Shown here: piece after piece, positions 48,723-61,980 of the stretch
Layout: each line of letters begins with the position of its first letter
Numbering within the stretch: the stretch's first letter is position 1
Origin: Vanilla planifolia
Taxonomy: Eukaryota; Streptophyta; Magnoliopsida; Asparagales; Orchidaceae
Reading direction: 5' to 3'
DNA length: 64,000 nucleotides
Assembly (NCBI GenBank): GCA_023846275.1
Contig: CM043870.1
Location: 16,972,385 to 17,036,384, forward strand
The notes under the pieces: model-generated
Databases searched by the model: none
The model's input: the letters and a program-made list of their open reading frames with translations, nothing else
Told to the model about the DNA's origin: nothing
Position numbers and translations under genes: made by a program

Positions 48723-50808
48723 GTTTTTTCATAGAATTTTTATTTTCTAATGAATGATAATTTATTTTCACATACTAATGTTAAAAAAGGTAAATTCTTA
48801 TAAATGATATTTTATAATTATCATATTTTTAATCAAGTTTTAATAATAACTTTACGACATTATTGTTAACTTCATAAAATAAAAAATATGACACATAATA
48901 TGATGTAGTAAAATAATAACCTTAATTTAGTTCAATATTGAGCAAAATGGCTTATATGAATTAAAATAAATTAAGGTTAATTTATGTTTATAATGGTATA
49001 TATATGATATGCATAGAATTTTCTCAACATAAAAATATTATATTATAAAATATCAAAAGTATAAAATTATATTATTAATGTTAAATATTATTTATATTTA
49101 TATATAACACATATATCACATCACATAAATATAAAATATTATAATAAAATTATATAGATTATTTATTTATTTTTTTAAGTTTATGCATAAAAAAGATAAT
49201 ATTAAATTAATAGTCATAATATTCTCTAAGTATTTTTAATATTCTAAAATAATAATAATCCTCAAAAAATTTTTATATTTTATTATTAAAAAATATTATA
49301 TTTCATTTACTTTTTATACTTATTAAATTATAAGTTTAATTTTGAAACTGTAATTCTTATTAAATTATTTTTCTATCTTTTTTCTTTTTATCATGATCGC
49401 TCACATATTCTCTTTCCTCTCGATCCTATTATCATCTTATTCTTTCTTTGCTTTTTATCTTATTATATTATTCTTGGCCTCTCTCTTTTCTGCCATTCTC
49501 TACTCTGTCATCTCTCTCTATTTTGTTAATTCTTTCGATCGCTTCTATGTTCTCATTTTTCATTTTCTTTTCATAATTAGTTTTTAATAATTAGTTTATG
49601 ATGTTTTTATTACTTTGATATAATAATAAACATGGTAAATCATATTGATAAAATAAAATAATGACATTATTTTTGTTTAATATTAAGTAAAATAACCTAT
49701 AATAATCTCTAATTAATTTATTCTTATAATAATTTGTATTTTATATTTATAGAATTTTCTAAATATAAAATGTTATTTTACTAAAAATTACTAATCTAAA
49801 ATTATATACTTAATACGAAATATTATTTATATTTATTATCAAAGTTAAATCATACAAAGAAAATATATTAGGATAATCATTAAATTTATTATTTAAATAA
49901 CTTTTTTAATTTTAAGTATGAATAAAATGATATTAAATTTATATTTAAAATATTCTCTATCTATTTTTAATATTCTAAAATAATAATGAATCTCGAATAT
50001 TTTTTATGTCTTATTATTATTAAAAATTATACATTTTTTATTTTTATATTTAATAAATATTATAAGGTTAAATAATAAGAATTTAATTTTTATTAAATAA
50101 ATTTTCTTATTTTTTCCTCTTTATCATAATGTCTCAGATATTGTCTCTTTTTTCTCTCTCCTATTGTCATTCTTTTATCTCTCCCTTCTTTCTTTATCAC
50201 ATTATATTCTTTTTGGCTTCTCTCTCTCCTTTATTCTTCACTATTTTCTCATTTTCTCTCTCTCTCTCTCTCTCTCTCTCTTTACTTATTTATTTATTCG
50301 CTGTATCTCATCTATGTTCTCTCTTTTCTTTTTCTTTTTGTTAAATCCTCTCTCATCTCTCTCTATTATTATTTTTCTCTTTATTTTGCTATTATTAATT
50401 TGTGAATTTCTCCCTCTCAGAGAAAAGTTACCTACATCTCCATCATCTCTTTTTCAACACAAGAACTAACAAATCTCTCATATTACATAGCTTAATATAT
50501 AATATGTTTTATAAATATATATCTTTAGTAATATTGATTGAGTAATTAAATTTTATATTTATAAGAAAATTAATATAATGAAATAAAGTCTTATATGTTA
50601 ATATCTAGAATATGAACAGTAGCATTATGTATAGTTTTTTTTATTAATTATATATAAAAAATATTAATACTATAAACTATTATGACGCATAAAATAATCA
50701 TAAATATTTTTTTCAAAGTGCATATATTAGATAATTTAGAAAAGTTTAGATGTTGTTCGTAATCTTAACGGGTAACAACACAAATATGTTTTTTTGTCTT
50801 ATGCATGC
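48723..50808 (+). repeat. 5S spacer 14 (2086 bp), recombinant
   Basis: It begins like spacer 4 (short B TC run near 49393, variant TTGCTTTTTATC). Its A block near 50129 mixes features of spacers 4 and 5, and it leads into a 5S copy of the subtype that follows spacer 5. It looks like the product of the unit-deleting crossover. Confidence 0.8.
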
Positions 50809-50926
50809 ATGTGCGACCATACCAGCATTATGGCACTGGATCTCATTAGAACTCCAAAGTTAAGCATGCTTGGGCGAGAGTAGTATTGGGATGGGTGACC
50901 TTTTGAGAAGTCCTCGTGTTGCACAT
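50809..50926 (+). rRNA. 5S rRNA: 5S rRNA gene copy 15
   Basis: 118-nt 5S-like gene with C94T, matching copy 6 rather than copy 5. The counterpart of copy 5 is therefore absent from block 2. Confidence 0.85.
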
Positions 50927-51702
50927 GTTTTTTCATAGAATTCTATTTTCTAATGAATGATAATTTATTTTCACATACTAATGTTAAAAAAGGTAAATTC
51001 TTTTAAATGATATTTTATAATTATCATATTTTTAATCAAGTTTTAATAATAACTTTACGACATTATTCTTAACTTCATAAAATAAAAAATATGGCACCTA
51101 ATATGATGTAGTAAAATAATAACCTTAATTTAGTTCAATATTGAGCAAAATGGCTTATATGAATTAAAATAAATTAGGGTTAATTTATGTTTATAATGGT
51201 ATTTATATGATATGCATAGAATTTTCTCAACATAAAAATATTATATTATAAAATATCAAAAGTATAAAATTTATTATTAATGTTAAATATTATTTATATT
51301 TATATATAACACATATATCACATCACATAAATATAAAATATTATAATAAAATTATATAGATTATTTATTTAATTTTTTAAGTTTAGGAATAAAAAAGATA
51401 ATATTAAATTAATAATATTCTCTAAGTATTTTTAATATTCTAAAATAATAATAATCCTCAAAAAATTTTTATATTTTATTATTAAAAAATATTATATTTC
51501 ATTTACTTTTAATACTTATTAAATTATATGTTTAATTTTGAAACTGTAATTCTTATTAAATTATTTTTCTATCTTTTTTCTTTTTATCATGATCGCTCAC
51601 ATATTCTCTTTCCTCTCGATCCTATTATCATCTTATTCTTTCTTTACTTTTTATCTTATTATATTATTCTTGGCCTCTCTCTCTTCTGCCATTCTCTACT
51701 CT

Positions 51703-51741
<39 letters not shown>

Positions 51742-53028
51742 TTTGTTAATTCTTTCGATCGCTTCTATGTTCTCTCTTTTCATTTTCTTTTCATAATTAG
51801 TTTTTAATAATTAGTTTATGATGTTTTTATTAATTTGATATAATAATAAACATGGTAAATCATATTGATAAAATAAAATAATGACATTATTTTTGTTTAA
51901 TATTAAGTAAAATAACCTATAATAATCTCTAATTAATTTATTCTTATAATAATTTGTATTTTATATTTATAGAATTTTCTAAATATAAAATGTTATTTTA
52001 CTAAAAATTACTAATCTAAAATTATATACTTAATACGAAATATTATTTATATTTATTATCAAAGTTAAATCATACAAAGAAAATATATTAGGATAATCAT
52101 TAAATTTATTATTTAAATAACTTTTTTAATTTTAAGTATGAATAAAATGATATTAAATTTATATTTAAAATATTCTCTATCTATTTTTAATATTCTAAAA
52201 TAATAATGAATCTCGAATATTTTTTATGTCTTATTATTATTAAAAATTATACATTTTTTATTTTTATATTTAATAAATATTATAAGGTTAAATAATAAGA
52301 ATTTAATTTTTATTAAATAAATTTTCTTATTTTTTCCTCTTTATCATAATGTCTCAGATATTGTCTCTTTTTTCTCTCTCCTATTGTCATTCTTTTATCT
52401 CTCTCTTTATTCTTTATCACATTATATTCTTTTTGGCTTCTCTCTCTCCTTTATTCTTCACTATTTTCTCATTTTCTTTCTCTCTCTCTCTCTCTCTCTC
52501 TTTACTTATTTATTTATTCGCTGTATCTCATCTATGTTCTCTCTTTTCTTTTTCTTTTTGTTAAATCCTCTCTCATCTCTCTCTATTATTATTTTTCTCT
52601 TTATTTTGCTATTATTAATTTGTGAATTTCTCCCTCTCAGAGAAAAGTTACCTACATCTCCATCATCTCTTTTTCAACACAAGAACTAACAAATCTCTCA
52701 TATTACATAGCTTAATATATAATATGTTTTATAAATATATATCTTTAGTAATATTGATTGAGTAATTAAATTTTATATTTATAAGAAAATTAATATAATG
52801 AAATAAAGTCTTATATGTTAATATCTAGAATATGAACAGTAGCATTATGTATAGTTTTTTTTATTAATTATATATAAAAAATATTAATACTATAAACTAT
52901 TATGACGCATAAAATAATCATAAATATTTTTTTCAAAGTGCATATATTAGATAATTTAGAAAAGTTTAGATGTTGTTCGTAATCTTAACGGGTAACAACA
53001 CAAATATGTTTTTTTGTCTTATGCATGC
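50927..53028 (+). repeat. 5S spacer 15 (2102 bp)
   Basis: Partner of spacer 6 (CTTTTAAATG, GGTATTTATATG, missing ATAGTC). B block near 51589 with a long TC run, A block near 52349. Confidence 0.9.
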
Positions 53029-53146
53029 ATGTGCGACCATACCAGCATTATGGCACTGGATCTCATTAGAACTCCAAAGTTAAGCATGCTTGGGCGAGAG
53101 TAGTATTGGGATGGATGACCTCTTGAGAAGTCCTCGTGTTGCACAT
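53029..53146 (+). rRNA. 5S rRNA: 5S rRNA gene copy 16
   Basis: 118-nt 5S-like gene with G87A in the helix IV loop. Partner of copy 7. Confidence 0.85.
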
Positions 53147-55231
53147 GTTTTTTCATAGAATTCTATTTTCTAATGAATGATAATTATTTTTCACATACTA
53201 ATGTTAAAAAAGGTAAATTCTTATAAATGATATTTTATAATTATCATATTTTTAATCAAGTTTTAATAATAACTTTACGACATTATTGTTAACTTCATAA
53301 AATAAAAAATATGACACATAATATGATGTAGTAAAATAATAACCTTAATTTAGTTCAATATTGAGCAAAATGGCTTATATGAATTAAAATAAATTAAGGT
53401 TAATTTATGTGTATAATGGTATATATATGATATGCATAGAATTTTCTCAACATAAAAATATTATATTATAAAATATCAAAAGTATAAAATAATATTATTA
53501 ATGTTAAATATTATTTATATTTATATATAACATATATATCACATCACATAAATATAAAATATTATAAAAAAATTATATAGATTATTTATTTATTTTTTTA
53601 AGTTTAGGCATAAAAAAGATAATATTAAATTAATAGTCATAATATTCTCTAAGTATTTTTAATATTCTAAAATAGTAATAATCCTCAAAAAATTTTTATA
53701 TTTTATTATTAAAAAATATTATATTTCATTTACTTTTTATACTTATTAAATTATAAGTTTAATTTTGAAACTGTAATTCTTATTAAATTATTTTTCTATC
53801 TTTTTTCTTTTTATCATGATCGCTCACATATTCTCTTTCCTCTCGATCCTATTATCATCTTATTCTTTCTTTCCTTTTTATCTTATTATATTATTCTTGG
53901 CCTCCCTCTTTTCTGCCATTGTCTACTCTGTCATCTCTCTCTATTTTGTTAATTCTTTCGATCGTTTCTATGTTCTCTCTTTTCATTTTCTTTTCATAAT
54001 TAGTTTTTAATAATAAGTTTATGATGTTTTTATTAATTTGATATAATAATAAACATGGTAAATCATATTGATAAAATAAAATAATGACATTATTTTTGTT
54101 TAATATTAAGTAAAATAACCAATAATAATCGCTAATTAATTTATTCTTATAATAATATGTATTTTATATTTATAGAATTTTCTAAATATAAAATGTTATT
54201 TTACTAAAAATTACTAATCTAAAATTATATACTTAATACGAAATATTATTTATATTTATTATCAAAGTTAAATCATACAAAGAAAATATATTAGGATAAT
54301 CATTAAATTTATTATTTAAATAACTTTTTTAATTTTAAGTATGAATAAAATGATATTAAATTTATATTTAAAATATTCTCTATCTATTTTTAATATTCTA
54401 AAATAATAATGAATCTCGAATATTTTTTATGTCTTATTATTATTAAAAATTATACATTTTTTATTTTTATATTTAATAAATATTATAAGGTTAAATAATA
54501 AGAATTTAATTTTTATTAAATAAATTTTCTTATTTTTTCCTCTTTATCATAATGTCTCAGATATTGTCTCTTTTTTCTCTCTCCTATTGTCATTCTTTTA
54601 TCTCTCCCTTCATTCTTTATCACATTATATTCTTTTTGGCTTCTCTCTCTCCTTTATTCTTCACTATTTTCTCATTTTCTTTCTCTCTCTCTCTCTCTCT
54701 CTGTTTACTTATTTATTTATTCGCTGTATCTAATCTATGTTCTCTCTTTTCTTTTTCTTTTTGTTAAATCCTCTCTCATCTCTCTCTATTATTATTTTTC
54801 CCTTTATTTTGCTATTATTAATTTGTGAATTTCTCCCTCTCAGAGAAAAGTTACCTACATCTCCATCATCTCTTTTTCAACACAAGAACTAACAAATCTC
54901 TCATATTACATAGCTTAATATATAATATGTTTTATAAATATATATCTTTAGTAATATTGATTGAGTAATTAAATTTTATATTTATAAGAAAATTAATATA
55001 ATGAAATAAAGTCTTATATGTTAATATCTAGAATATGAACAGTAGCATTATGTATAGTTTTTTTTATTAATTATATATAAAAAATATTAATACTATAAAC
55101 TATTATGACGCATAAAATAATCATAAATATTTTTTTCAAAGTGCATATATTAGATAATTTAGAAAAGTTTAGATGTTGTTCGTAATCTTAACGGGTAACA
55201 ACACAAATATGTTTTTTTGTCTTATGCATGC
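53147..55231 (+). repeat. 5S spacer 16 (2085 bp, short B TC run)
   Basis: Partner of spacer 7. B block near 53816, A block near 54552. Shares the TCTAATC and TTTCCCTTT variants with it. Confidence 0.9.
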
Positions 55232-55349
55232 ATGTGCGACCATACCAGCATTATGGCACTGGATCTCATTAGAACTCCAAAGTTAAGCATGCTTGGGCGA
55301 GAGTAGTATTGGGATGGGTGACCTTTTGAGAAGTCCTCGTGTTGCACAT
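55232..55349 (+). rRNA. 5S rRNA: 5S rRNA gene copy 17
   Basis: 118-nt 5S-like gene with C94T. Partner of copy 8. Confidence 0.85.
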
Positions 55350-56125
55350 GTTTTTTCATAGAATTCTATTTTCTAATGAATGATAATTTATTTTCACATA
55401 CTAATGTTAAAAAAGGTAAATTCTTTTAAATGATATTTTATAATTATCATATTTTTAATCAAGTTTTAATAATAACTTTACGACATTATTGTTAACTTCA
55501 TAAAATAAAAAATATGGCACATAATATGATGTAGTAAAATAATAACCTTAATTTAGTTCAATATTGAGCAAAATGGCTTATATGAATTAAAATAAATTAG
55601 GGTTAATTTATGTTTATAATGGTATATATATGATATGCATAGAATTTTCTCAACATAAAAATATTATATTATAAAATATCAAAAGTATAAAATTTATTAT
55701 TAATGTTAAATATTATTTATATTTATATATAACACATATATCACATCACATAAATATAAAATATTATAATAAAATTATATAGATTATTTATTTAATTTTT
55801 TAAGTTTAGGCATAAAAAAGATAATATTAAATTAATAATATTCTCTAAGTATTTTTAATATTCTAAAATAATAATAATCCTCAAAAAATTTTTATATTTT
55901 ATTATTAAAAAATATTATATTTCATTTACTTTTAATACTTATTAAATTATAAGTTTAATTTTGAAACTGTAATTCTTATTAAATTATTTTTCTATCTTTT
56001 TTCTTTTTATCATGATCGCTCACATATTCTCTTTCCTCTCGATCCTATTATCATCTTATTCTTTCTTTACTTTTTATCTTATTATATTATTCTTGGCCTC
56101 TCTCTCTTCTGCCATTCTCTACTCT

Positions 56126-56164
<39 letters not shown>

Positions 56165-57451
56165 TTTGTTAATTCTTTCGATCGCTTCTATGTTCTCTCT
56201 TTTCATTTTCTTTTCATAATTAGTTTTTAATAATTAGTTTATGATGTTTTTATTAATTTGATATAATAATAAACATGGTAAATCATATTGATAAAATAAA
56301 ATAATGACATTATTTTTGTTTAATATTAAGTAAAATAACCTATAATAATCTCTAATTAATTTATTCTTATAATAATTTGTATTTTATATTTATAGAATTT
56401 TCTAAATATAAAATGTTATTTTACTAAAAATTACTAATCTAAAATTATATACTTAATACGAAATATTATTTATATTTATTATCAAAGTTAAATCATACAA
56501 AGAAAATATATTAGGATAATCATTAAATTTATTATTTAAATAACTTTTTTAATTTTAAGTATGAATAAAATGATATTAAATTTATATTTAAAATATTCTC
56601 TATCTATTTTTAATATTCTAAAATAATAATGAATCTCGAATATTTTTTATGTCTTATTATTATTAAAAATTATACATTTTTTATTTTTATATTTAATAAA
56701 TATTATAAGGTTAAATAATAAGAATTTAATTTTTATTAAATAAATTTTCTTATTTTTTCCTCTTTATCATAATGTCTCAGATATTGTCTCTTTTTTCTCT
56801 CTCCTATTGTCATTCTTTAATCTCTCTCTTCATTCTTTATCACATTATATTCTTTTTGGCTTCTCTCTCTCCTTTATTCTTCACTATTTTCTCATTTTCT
56901 TTCTCTCTCTCTCTCTCTCTCTCTTTACTTATTTATTTATTCGCTGTATCTCATCTATGTTCTCTCTTTTCTTTTTCTTTTTGTTAAATCCTCTCTCATC
57001 TCTCTCTATTATTATTTTTCTCTTTATTTTGCTATTATTAATTTGTGAATTTCTCCCTCTCAGAGAAAAGTTACCTACATCTCCATCATCTCTTTTTCAA
57101 CACAAGAACTAACAAATCTCTCATATTACATAGCTTAATATATAATATGTTTTATAAATATATATCTTTAGTAATATTGATTGAGTAATTAAATTTTATA
57201 TTTATAAGAAAATTAATATAATGAAATAAAGTCTTATATGTTAATATCTAGAATATGAACAGTAGCATTATGTATAGTTTTTTTTATTAATTATATATAA
57301 AAAATATTAATACTATAAACTATTATGACGCATAAAATAATCATAAATATTTTTTTCAAAGTGCATATATTAGATAATTTAGAAAAGTTTAGATGTTGTT
57401 CGTAATCTTAACGGGTAACAACACAAATATGTTTTTTTGTCTTATGCATGC
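55350..57451 (+). repeat. 5S spacer 17 (2102 bp)
   Basis: Partner of spacer 8. B block near 56012 with a long TC run, A block near 56772. Confidence 0.9.
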
Positions 57452-57569
57452 ATGTGCGACCATACCAGCATTATGGCACTGGATCTCATTAGAACTCCAA
57501 AGTTAAGCATGCTTGGGCGAGAGTAGTATTGGGATGGATGACCTCTTGAGAAGTCCTCGTGTTGCACAT
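57452..57569 (+). rRNA. 5S rRNA: 5S rRNA gene copy 18 (gene-conversion candidate)
   Basis: 118-nt 5S-like gene with only G87A. Its positional partner, copy 9, has G7C, C28T and G64A without G87A. The following flank (AATTATTTTTCAC) also matches the copy 7/16 subtype. The rest of the unit matches spacer 9, so this looks like a short converted patch. Confidence 0.85.
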
Positions 57570-59660
57570 GTTTTTTCATAGAATTCTATTTTCTAATGAA
57601 TGATAATTATTTTTCACATACTAATGTTAAAAAAGGTAAATTCTTATAAATGATATTTTATAATTATCATATTTTTAATCAAGTTTTAATAATAACTTTA
57701 CGACATTATTGTTAACTTCATAAAATAAAAAATATGACACATAATATGATGTAGTAAAATAATAACCTTAATTTAGTTCAATATTGAGCAAAATGGCTTA
57801 TATGAATTAAAATAAATTAAGGTTAATTTATGTTTATAATGGTATATATATGATATGCATAGAATTTTCTCAACATAAAAATATTATATTATAAAATATC
57901 AAAAGTATAAAATTATATTATTAATGTTAAATATTATTTATATTTATATATAACATATATATCACATCACATAAATATAAAATATTATAAAAAAATTATA
58001 TAGATTATTTATTTATTTTTTTAAGTTTAGGAATAAATAAGATAATATTAAATTAATAGTCATAATATTCTCTAAGTATTTTTAATATTCTAAAATAATA
58101 ATAATCCTCAAAAAATTTTTATATTTTATTATTAAAAAATATTATATTTCATTTACTTTTTATACTTATTAAATTATAAGTTTAATTTTGAAACTGTAAT
58201 TCTTATTAAATTATTTTTCTATCTTTTTTCTTTTTATCATGATCGCTCACATATTCTCTTTCCTCTCGATCCTATTATCATCTTATTCTTTCTTTACTTT
58301 TTATCTTATTATATTATTCTTGGCCTCTCTCTCTTCTGCCATTGTCTACTCTGTCATCTCTCTCTCTCTCTCTATTTTGTTAATTCTTTCGATCGCTTCT
58401 ATGTTCTCTCTTTTCATTTTCTTTTCATAATTAGTTTTTAATAATTAGTTTATGATGTTTTTATTAATTTGATATAATAATAAACATGGTAAATCATATT
58501 GATAAAATAAAATTATGACATTATTTTTGTTTAATATTAAGTAAAATAACCTATAATAATCTCTAATTAATTTATTCTTATAATAATATGTATTTTATAT
58601 TTATAGAATTTTCTAAATATAAAATGTTATTTTACTAAAAATTACTAATCTAAAATTATATGCTTAATACGAAATATTATTTATATTTATTATCAAAGTT
58701 AAATCATACAAAGAAAATATATTAGGATAATCATTAAATTTATTATTTAAATAATTTTTTTAATTTTAAGTATGAATAAAATGATATTAAATTTATATTT
58801 AAAATATTCTCTATCTATTTTTAATATTCTAAAATAATAATGAATCTCGAATATTTTTTATGTCTTATTATTATTAAAAATTATACATTTTTTATTTTTA
58901 TATTTAATAAATATTATAAGGTTAAATAATAAGAAATTAATTTTTATTAAATAAATTTTCTTATTTTTTCCTTTTTATCATAATGTCTCAGATATTGTCT
59001 CTTTTTTCTCTCTCCTATTGTCATTCTTTTATCTTTCTCTTCATTCTTTATCACATTATATTCTTTTTGGCTTCTCTCTCTCCTTTATTCTTCACTATTT
59101 TCTCATTTTCTTTCTCTCTCTCTCTCTCTCTCTTTACTTATTTATTTATTCGCTGTATCTCATCTATGTTCTCTCTTTTCTTTTTCTTTTTATTAAATCC
59201 TCTCTCATCTCTCTCTATTATTATTTTTCTCTTTATTTTGCTATTATTAATTTGTGAATTTCTCCCTCTCAGAGAAAAGTTACCTACATCTCCATCATCT
59301 CTTTTTCAACACAAGAACTAACAAATCTCTCATATTACATAGCTTAATATATAATATGTTTTATAAATATATATCTTTAGTAATATTTATTGAGTAATTA
59401 AATTTTATATTTATAAGAAAATTAATATAATGAAATAAAGTCTTATATGTTAATATCTAGAATATGAACAGTAGTATTATGTATAGTTTTTTTTATTAAT
59501 TATATATAAAAAATATTAATACTATAAACTATTATGACGCATAAAATAATCATAAATATTTTTTTCAAAGTGCATATATTAGATAATTTAGAAAAGTTTA
59601 GATGTTGTTCGTAATCTTAACGGGTAACAACACAAATATGTTTTTTTGTCTTATGCATGC
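57570..59660 (+). repeat. 5S spacer 18 (2091 bp)
   Basis: Its first 50 bp or so resemble spacers 7/16. From there on it matches spacer 9, including AGGAATAAATAAG near 58029. B block near 58239, A block near 58983. Confidence 0.9.
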
Positions 59661-59778
59661 ATGTGCGACCATACCAGCATTATGGCACTGGATCTCATTA
59701 GAACTCCAAAGTTAAGCATGCTTGGGCGAGAGTAGTATTGGGATGGGTGACCTCTTGAGAAGTTCTCGTGTTGCACAT
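59661..59778 (+). rRNA. 5S rRNA: 5S rRNA gene copy 19
   Basis: 118-nt 5S-like gene with C104T. Partner of copy 10. Confidence 0.85.
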
Positions 59779-61862
59779 GTTTTTTCATAGAATTTTTATT
59801 TTCTAATGAATGATAATTTATTTTCACATACTAATGTTAAAAAAGGTAAATTCTTATAAATGATATTTTATAATTATCATATTTTTAATCAAGTTTTAAT
59901 AATAACTTTACGACATTATTGTTAACTTCATAAAATAAAAAATATGACACATAATATGATGTAGTAAAATAATAACCTTAATTTAGTTCAATATTGAGCA
60001 AAATGGCTTATATGAATTAAAATAAATTAAGGTTAATTTATGTTTATAATGGTATATATATGATATGCATAGAATTTTCTCAACATAAAAATATTATATT
60101 ATAAAATATCAAAAGTATAAAATTATATTATTAATGTTAAATATTATTTATATTTATATATAACACATATATCACATCACATAAATATAAAATATTATAA
60201 TAAAATTATATAGATTATTTATTTATTTTTTTAAGTTTATGCATAAAAAAGATAATATTAAATTAATAGTCATAATATTCTCTAAGTATTTTTAATATTC
60301 TAATATAATAATAATCCTCAAAAAATTTTTATATTTTATTATTAAAAAATATTATATTTCATTTACTTTTTATACTTATTAAATTATAAGTTTAATTTTG
60401 AAACTGTAATTCTTATTAAATTATTTTTCTATCTTTTTTCTTTTTATCATGATCGCTCACATATTCTCTTTCCTCTTGATCCTATTATCATCTTATTCTT
60501 TCTTTCCTTTTTATCTTATTATATTATTCTTGGCCTCTCTCTTTTCTGCCATTGTCTACTCTGTCATCTCTCTCTATTTTGTTAATTCTTTCGATCGCTT
60601 CTATGTTCTCTCTTTTCATTTTCTTTTCATAATTAGTTTTTAATAATTAGTTTATGATGTTTTTATTAGTTTGATATAATAATAAACATGGTAAATCATA
60701 TTGATAAAATAAAATAATGACATTGTTTTTGTTTAATATTAAGTAAAATAACCTATAATAATCTCTAATTAATTTATTCTTATAATAATATGTATTTTAT
60801 ATTTATAGAATTTTCTAAATATAAAATGTTATTTTACTAAAAATTACTAATCTAAAATTATATCCTTAATACGAAATATTATTTATATTTATTATCAAAG
60901 TTAAATCATACAAAGAAAATATATTAGGATAATCATTAAATTTATTATTTAAATAACTTTTTTAATTTTAAGTATGAATAAAATGATATTAAATTTATAT
61001 TTAAAATATTCTCTATCTATTTTTAATATTCTAAAATAATAATGAATCTCGAATATTTTTTATGTCTTATTATTATTAAAAATTATACATTTTTTATTTT
61101 TATATTTAATAAATATTATAAGGTTAAATAATAAGAATTTAATTTTTATTAAATAAATTTTCTTATTTTTTCCTCTTTATCATAATGTCTCAGATATTGT
61201 CTCTTTTCTCTCTCTCCTATTGTCATTCTTTTATCTCTCTCTTCATTCTTTATCACATTATATTCTTTTTGGCTTCTCTCTCTCCTTTATTCTTCACTAT
61301 TTTCTCATTTTCTTTCTCTCTCTCTCTCTCTCTGTTTACTTATTTATTTATTCGCTGTATCTCATCTATGTTCTCTCTTTTCTTTTTCTTTTTGTTAAAT
61401 CCTCTCTCATCTCTCTCTATTATTATTTTTCTCTTTATTTTGCTATTATTAATTTGTGAATTTCTCCCTCTCAGAGAAAAGTTACCTACATCTCCATCAT
61501 CTCTTTTTCAACACAAGAACTAACAAATCTCTCATATTACATAGCTTAATATATAATATGTTTTATAAATATATATCTTTAGTAATTTTGATTGAGTAAT
61601 TAAATTTTATATTTATAAGAAAATTAATATAATGAAATAAAGTCTTATATGTTAATATCTAGAATATGAACAGTAGCATTATGTATAGTTTTTTTTATTA
61701 ATTATATATAAAAAATATTAATACTATAAACTATTATGACGCATAAAATAATCATAAATATTTTTTTCAAAGTGCATATATTAGATAATTTAGAAAAGTT
61801 TAGATGTTGTTCGTAATCTTAACGGGTAACAACACAAATATGTTTTTTTGTCTTATGCATGC
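59779..61862 (+). repeat. 5S spacer 19 (2084 bp, short B TC run)
   Basis: Partner of spacer 10. B block near 60449 (CTCTTGATCC variant shared), A block near 61185. Confidence 0.9.
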
Positions 61863-61980
61863 ATGTGCGACCATACCAGCATTATGGCACTGGATCTCAT
61901 TAGAACTCCAAAGTTAAGCATGCTTGGGCGAGAGTAGTATTGGGATGGGTGACCTCTTGAGAAGTCCTCGTGTTGCACAT
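61863..61980 (+). rRNA. 5S rRNA: 5S rRNA gene copy 20 (array consensus)
   Basis: Identical to the array consensus and to copy 11, with all the compensated helix pairs, TATA-like AAATAT upstream, C at -1 and an oligo-T terminator. With copy 11 it is the best candidate for an active gene. Confidence 0.9.

Noticed and set aside
14181-61980. CRISPR-like or bacterial repeat array
   Set aside because: Repeats are 5S genes with 2.1-kb homologous spacers in plant DNA with introns and a LINE. There are no short unique spacers.
14181-61980. All 5S changes explained by cytosine deamination in a silent array
   Set aside because: Many changes are C to T or G to A, but several are not in CG context, other CG sites remain intact, and the changes fall as paired partners in helices. 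Deamination may still contribute to copy-specific variants.
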